Positions 61,250-64,000 of a stretch of 64,000 nt of DNA are shown here, piece by piece. Source of the stretch: Pectobacterium sp. CFBP8739. Lineage in GTDB: Bacteria > Pseudomonadota > Gammaproteobacteria > Enterobacterales > Enterobacteriaceae. A model generated the notes under the pieces. It was not told where the DNA came from. It did no database searches and saw nothing but the letters and a program-made list of their open reading frames with translations. The stretch spans positions 628,880 to 692,879 of the forward strand of contig NZ_JACDRR010000005.1 of the NCBI RefSeq assembly GCF_013449375.1. The letters are read 5' to 3'. Position numbers and translations under genes: made by a program. How positions within the stretch are numbered: position 1 is the stretch's first letter; the number at the start of each line of letters is the position of its first letter.

Positions 61250-62236
61250 ATGCTAACGAAAGTCAATTTGATCACAGGTTTTCTCGGTAGCGGAAAAACC
61301 ACCACGATTCGTCATCTTCTGTCGCAAAAGCCTGAAAACGAAGTCTGGGCAGTGCTGGTCAATGAATTCGGCGAAGTGGGTATTGACGGTGCGTTACTGG
61401 CGGACAGCGGCGCTGTATTGAAAGAGATTCCCGGCGGCTGCATGTGCTGCGTGAACGGGCTACCTATGCAGGTTGGCCTGAATATGCTACTGCAACAGAA
61501 GAAACCCCACCGCCTGCTCATTGAACCAACAGGGCTCGGTCACCCGAAACAAATTCTCTCCTTGCTGACGAGTGATATCTATCAGCCCTGGCTGACATTG
61601 CAGGCTACGCTATGTCTTCTGGATGCGCGTCAATTGAGTGATACTCGCTATACGGAAAATGAGAACTTCCGCGATCAGCTTGCCGCCGCGGATATGATTA
61701 TCGCCAACAAACGCGATACTTATACCGCCGACGATCTCACGGCCTTACAACAGTGGCAGCAGGCAAACAGCGACGGTCGGCAAATTATCGAGGCGAGTCA
61801 GGGAAGTGTTGACTGGCAACTGCTGGACCAGCCTAGATATAACGTACGTGAATTGCCGGACGGTACACATCACCATGCGCATCAGCCCAAAAATGGCCTA
61901 GCCGCGCTGCAATTACCGGGTGGGCAATCTTGGCGACGTTCGCTCAATCAGGGACAGGGCTACCACGCCTGTGGCTGGATATTCGCACCTGAAACCGCTT
62001 TTGATACCGCCGCCCTGCTGGACTGGGTTCGTCTTTCTCCTGTGAGTCGGGTTAAAGGGGTGATGCGTATAAAGGAAGGGACGCTCGTCGTGAACCGTCA
62101 GGGACACGATTTGCATATAGAAACCCGATCGGCAGCACCGATTGATAGCCGTATCGAAGTCATCAATGAAACACCAGCCGAATGGAATACGTTACAAGCC
62201 TCGCTGTTAAAGGCTCGTTTAGCTAACGCGGAGTAA
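61250..62236 (+). CDS. yeiR: Zinc-binding G3E GTPase YeiR (COG0523)
   Basis: 328-residue P-loop GTPase of the metallochaperone-like COG0523 family. Walker A is GFLGSGKTTT (residues 10-19). The metal motif is GGCMCC, with C64, C66 and C67. NKRD supplies guanine specificity. A His-rich stretch (THHHAHQ) lies near residue 206, and a CobW C-terminal domain follows. E. coli YeiR is a zinc-responsive GTPase. No zinc-uptake regulator (Zur) site was recognised upstream. Confidence 0.92.
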   Translation: MLTKVNLITGFLGSGKTTTIRHLLSQKPENEVWAVLVNEFGEVGIDGALLADSGAVLKEIPGGCMCCVNGLPMQVGLNMLLQQKKPHRLLIEPTGLGHPKQILSLLTSDIYQPWLTLQATLCLLDARQLSDTRYTENENFRDQLAAADMIIANKRDTYTADDLTALQQWQQANSDGRQIIEASQGSVDWQLLDQPRYNVRELPDGTHHHAHQPKNGLAALQLPGGQSWRRSLNQGQGYHACGWIFAPETAFDTAALLDWVRLSPVSRVKGVMRIKEGTLVVNRQGHDLHIETRSAAPIDSRIEVINETPAEWNTLQASLLKARLANAE

Positions 62237-62274
62237 ACTGGAGTTTTTCGTCTTTAATTTGGATGCTTTACCTT

Positions 62275-62976
62275 ATGTCTTTTGCTCGTTTTTCTTCTAT
62301 TTTAGTGCTCAACCTGTTGGGCATCAGTCTATTTTTATCCTGGTTTCTACCGGAAAATCATGGTTTTTGGCTCACGATCGACAGCCATATTTTTTTCTAT
62401 TTCAACCGTCTCTTAGTCGATAGTCCGGCGTTTTTACATCTGGTTGCCATTACTAACAATCGCGCTTTTGACGGCTGTGCGCTCATTGCGATGGGCCTAC
62501 TGTATCTGTCGTTTTATCTGAAAGCCACGCCAGCAGAACGTCGCCGTTTATTAGCCATCGGATTTGTCATGCTGTTAACTGCCGTCGTGCTGAATCAGGC
62601 AGGACATTTCTTACCGGTACAACACGCCAGCCCGACACTCTATTTTAGCGACGTCAACCGCGTTTCAGACCTAACCGGTATTCCAACCAAAGATGCGTCA
62701 TCAGACAGTTTCCCTGGCGACCACGGCATGATGCTGATGATCTTTGCTGCTTTTATGCTGCGCTATTTCACCCGTACCGCTTTTGCTATCGGTCTGGCCA
62801 TCACGGTGATTTTCTCATTACCTCGCATTATGATTGGCGCGCATTGGTTTACCGATATTGCAGTCGGTTCGCTCTCAGTTGTTCTGGTCGGCCTGAGCTG
62901 GTGGCTATTAACGCCAGCAAGCGATGCCGCTATTAACCTGTTAAACCGACTATTACCTAAAAAATCGACAGTATAA
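62275..62976 (+). CDS. lpxT: Lipid A 1-diphosphate synthase LpxT
   Basis: 233-residue inner-membrane enzyme transferring phosphate from undecaprenyl diphosphate to the 1-position of lipid A. It has six helices and the PAP2 active site: DSFPGDHGMM (catalytic His) and RIMIGAHWFTDIAVG. The start is uncertain: the ATG at 62275 (MSFARF) aligns best with E. coli LpxT; an ATG at 62263 adds four residues. It follows yeiR on the same strand. Confidence 0.92.
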   Translation: MSFARFSSILVLNLLGISLFLSWFLPENHGFWLTIDSHIFFYFNRLLVDSPAFLHLVAITNNRAFDGCALIAMGLLYLSFYLKATPAERRRLLAIGFVMLLTAVVLNQAGHFLPVQHASPTLYFSDVNRVSDLTGIPTKDASSDSFPGDHGMMLMIFAAFMLRYFTRTAFAIGLAITVIFSLPRIMIGAHWFTDIAVGSLSVVLVGLSWWLLTPASDAAINLLNRLLPKKSTV

Positions 62977-63298
62977 ATTCCTATGATTTCAGATTTTTTA
63001 CATCGACATTTTTTAGCTGAACACATCATTAAATCTTATAAATAAAATAGTTAAAACTTCTCGCAATCCTGCTGCTGTTGCGGTAGTCTCGTTCAAGTTT
63101 GCTTTTTAGCGCATATTGAATTGGCAGCGGCAAGAGAAATAATGTGCATTCCAACACATTTTCGCCGATGAGTGTTTGGCTAAGAAGAAACTCTGTTTTA
63201 GTCTGAGTCTCGTTTTCGTTTGGCCTTTATACCCCAGAAAAATGGGGATACTACATAGCGATATTTATCGTTAAGGACAGCAAGGGAACATAACAATA
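62977..63298 (+). promoter_or_regulatory. Long leader and promoter region of mepS
   Basis: About 320 bp with no gene. A short CCCCA/TGGGG hairpin (63232-63236 and 63243-63247) lies near 55 nt before the start codon, and AAGGGAACATAACAAT supplies the ribosome site. I cannot place the promoter securely. Confidence 0.4.
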
Positions 63299-63880
63299 AT
63301 GGTCAAGTCTCAACCGATTCTGAGATATATCTGGCGGGCAGTGCCTGCCGTCGCGGTGGCAATGATGCTCTCCGCATGTGGAAGTAACAGTGCATACAAC
63401 CATAAAGCTCAAACTGATATGCGTGCAGTTAATGACAAAGATAGTCTTTTACTGCAAGCCTCTCAGGATGAATTTGAAGCATTAGTGCGTAATGTGGACA
63501 TCAAGTCCAAATTACTCAACCAATATGCCAGTTGGAAAGGCGTTCGTTATCGCTTAGGCGGTGATAGCCGTGGTGGCATTGATTGCTCAGCTTTCGTTCA
63601 GCGCACATTCCGCGAACAGTTTGGTATGGATTTACCGCGTTCAACCTATGAGCAGCAAGAGATGGGCCAAAAAATTCAGCGCAACAAACTGCGCGTTGGC
63701 GATCTTGTGCTGTTCCGTGCGGGTTCAACCGGACGCCACGTTGGTATTTATCTCGGCAACGATCAGTTCGTCCATGCGTCAACCAGCAGCGGCGTCATTA
63801 TTTCTAAAATGACGGAAGACTACTGGGATAAACGTTATCAGGAAGGACGGCGTGTTCTGAGCAAAGGAAAAACCAGCTAA
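63299..63880 (+). CDS. mepS: Murein DD-endopeptidase MepS (Spr), NlpC/P60 lipoprotein
   Basis: 193-residue outer-membrane lipoprotein cutting D-Ala-mDAP crosslinks so new peptidoglycan can be inserted. Lipobox MLSAC with acylated C27. The NlpC/P60 domain carries the Cys-His-His triad: C96 (GGIDCSAF), H147 (TGRHVGIY) and H159 (FVHAST). Full family length. Downstream of lpxT with a long leader; ends at a strong terminator. Confidence 0.96.
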   Translation: MVKSQPILRYIWRAVPAVAVAMMLSACGSNSAYNHKAQTDMRAVNDKDSLLLQASQDEFEALVRNVDIKSKLLNQYASWKGVRYRLGGDSRGGIDCSAFVQRTFREQFGMDLPRSTYEQQEMGQKIQRNKLRVGDLVLFRAGSTGRHVGIYLGNDQFVHASTSSGVIISKMTEDYWDKRYQEGRRVLSKGKTS

Positions 63881-63956
63881 ACAATATTGCTCCCTTGCTG
63901 TGATATTGTTTTTAGTAAAAGAACTTTGCTGTTAGCCAACGAAACCAGACAACATC

Positions 63957-63989
63957 AACGCCGCTTATCACCACAAGCGGCGTTTTTTT
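63957..63989 (+). terminator. Intrinsic terminator of mepS
   Basis: AACGCCGCTT and AAGCGGCGTT form a perfect 10-bp stem with an 8-nt loop and run into seven T. Confidence 0.92.
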
Positions 63990-64000
63990 ATGATGGACAT

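Overview
The window is about 64 kb of an enterobacterial chromosome. Gene content and order match the Escherichia coli K-12 blocks hcp-hcr/ybjT/amiD/artPIQM-artJ/rlmC/ybjO/potIHGF/ybjN/rimK/nfsA/grxA/ybjM/ybjL, deoR/dacC/gstB/yliI/rimO, and cirA-locus/lysP/yeiE/yeiH/nfo/fruAKB/setB/yeiW/yeiP/yeiR/lpxT/mepS, at moderate divergence and middling GC. The style of the non-E. coli inserts suggests a soft-rot relative (Pectobacteriaceae, probably Pectobacterium). That genus call is inference from memory, not a search. I saw no rRNA, tRNA, phage, insertion sequence or CRISPR array.

Layout. 1-4.7 kb: the tail of a divergent ybjD, then hcp-hcr (nitrosative stress) and ybjT. 4.7-10 kb: amiD, then the arginine importer artPIQM and its second binding protein artJ, followed by a highly structured intergenic element. 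10-20 kb: rlmC, ybjO, the putrescine importer potFGHI, ybjN, rimK, nfsA (all minus), then grxA and ybjM. 20-28 kb: ybjL, a deoC-deoR pair, dacC, and an extra MetNIQ-type importer. 28-34.5 kb: gstB, yliI, rimO, then a synteny jump to sanA, yeiB, folE. 35-47 kb is the accessory part: a chemoreceptor, an AT-rich gene-poor stretch, a LysR regulator, the formaldehyde genes frmA-frmB with a GST, a KTSC protein, an hcxA-like dehydrogenase, a sugar-type ABC ATPase and permease with no binding protein, and a 2-hydroxyacid dehydrogenase. 47.5-64 kb: a Fur-box TonB receptor, lysP, yeiE, yeiH, nfo, the fructose operon fruBKA with Cra operators, setB, yeiW, efpL, yeiR, lpxT and mepS.

How the genes work together. 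Several modules are complete: NO/hydroxylamine defence (hcp-hcr), arginine uptake (artPIQM/J), putrescine uptake (potFGHI), formaldehyde detoxification (frmAB) and fructose uptake with 1-phosphofructokinase (fruBKA). Promoter signals readable in the sequence include FNR and NsrR sites before hcp, paired ARG boxes before artJ, a Fur box before the TonB receptor and two Cra operators before fruB.

No clearly new multi-gene system is evident. The most interesting unexplained signals are the multi-hairpin element between artJ and rlmC, the tandem 18-bp repeat downstream of potI, the orphan ABC cassette flanked by two hydroxyacid dehydrogenases, the palindromes in front of deoC and metQ, and small structured intergenic elements after rimO and after efpL.
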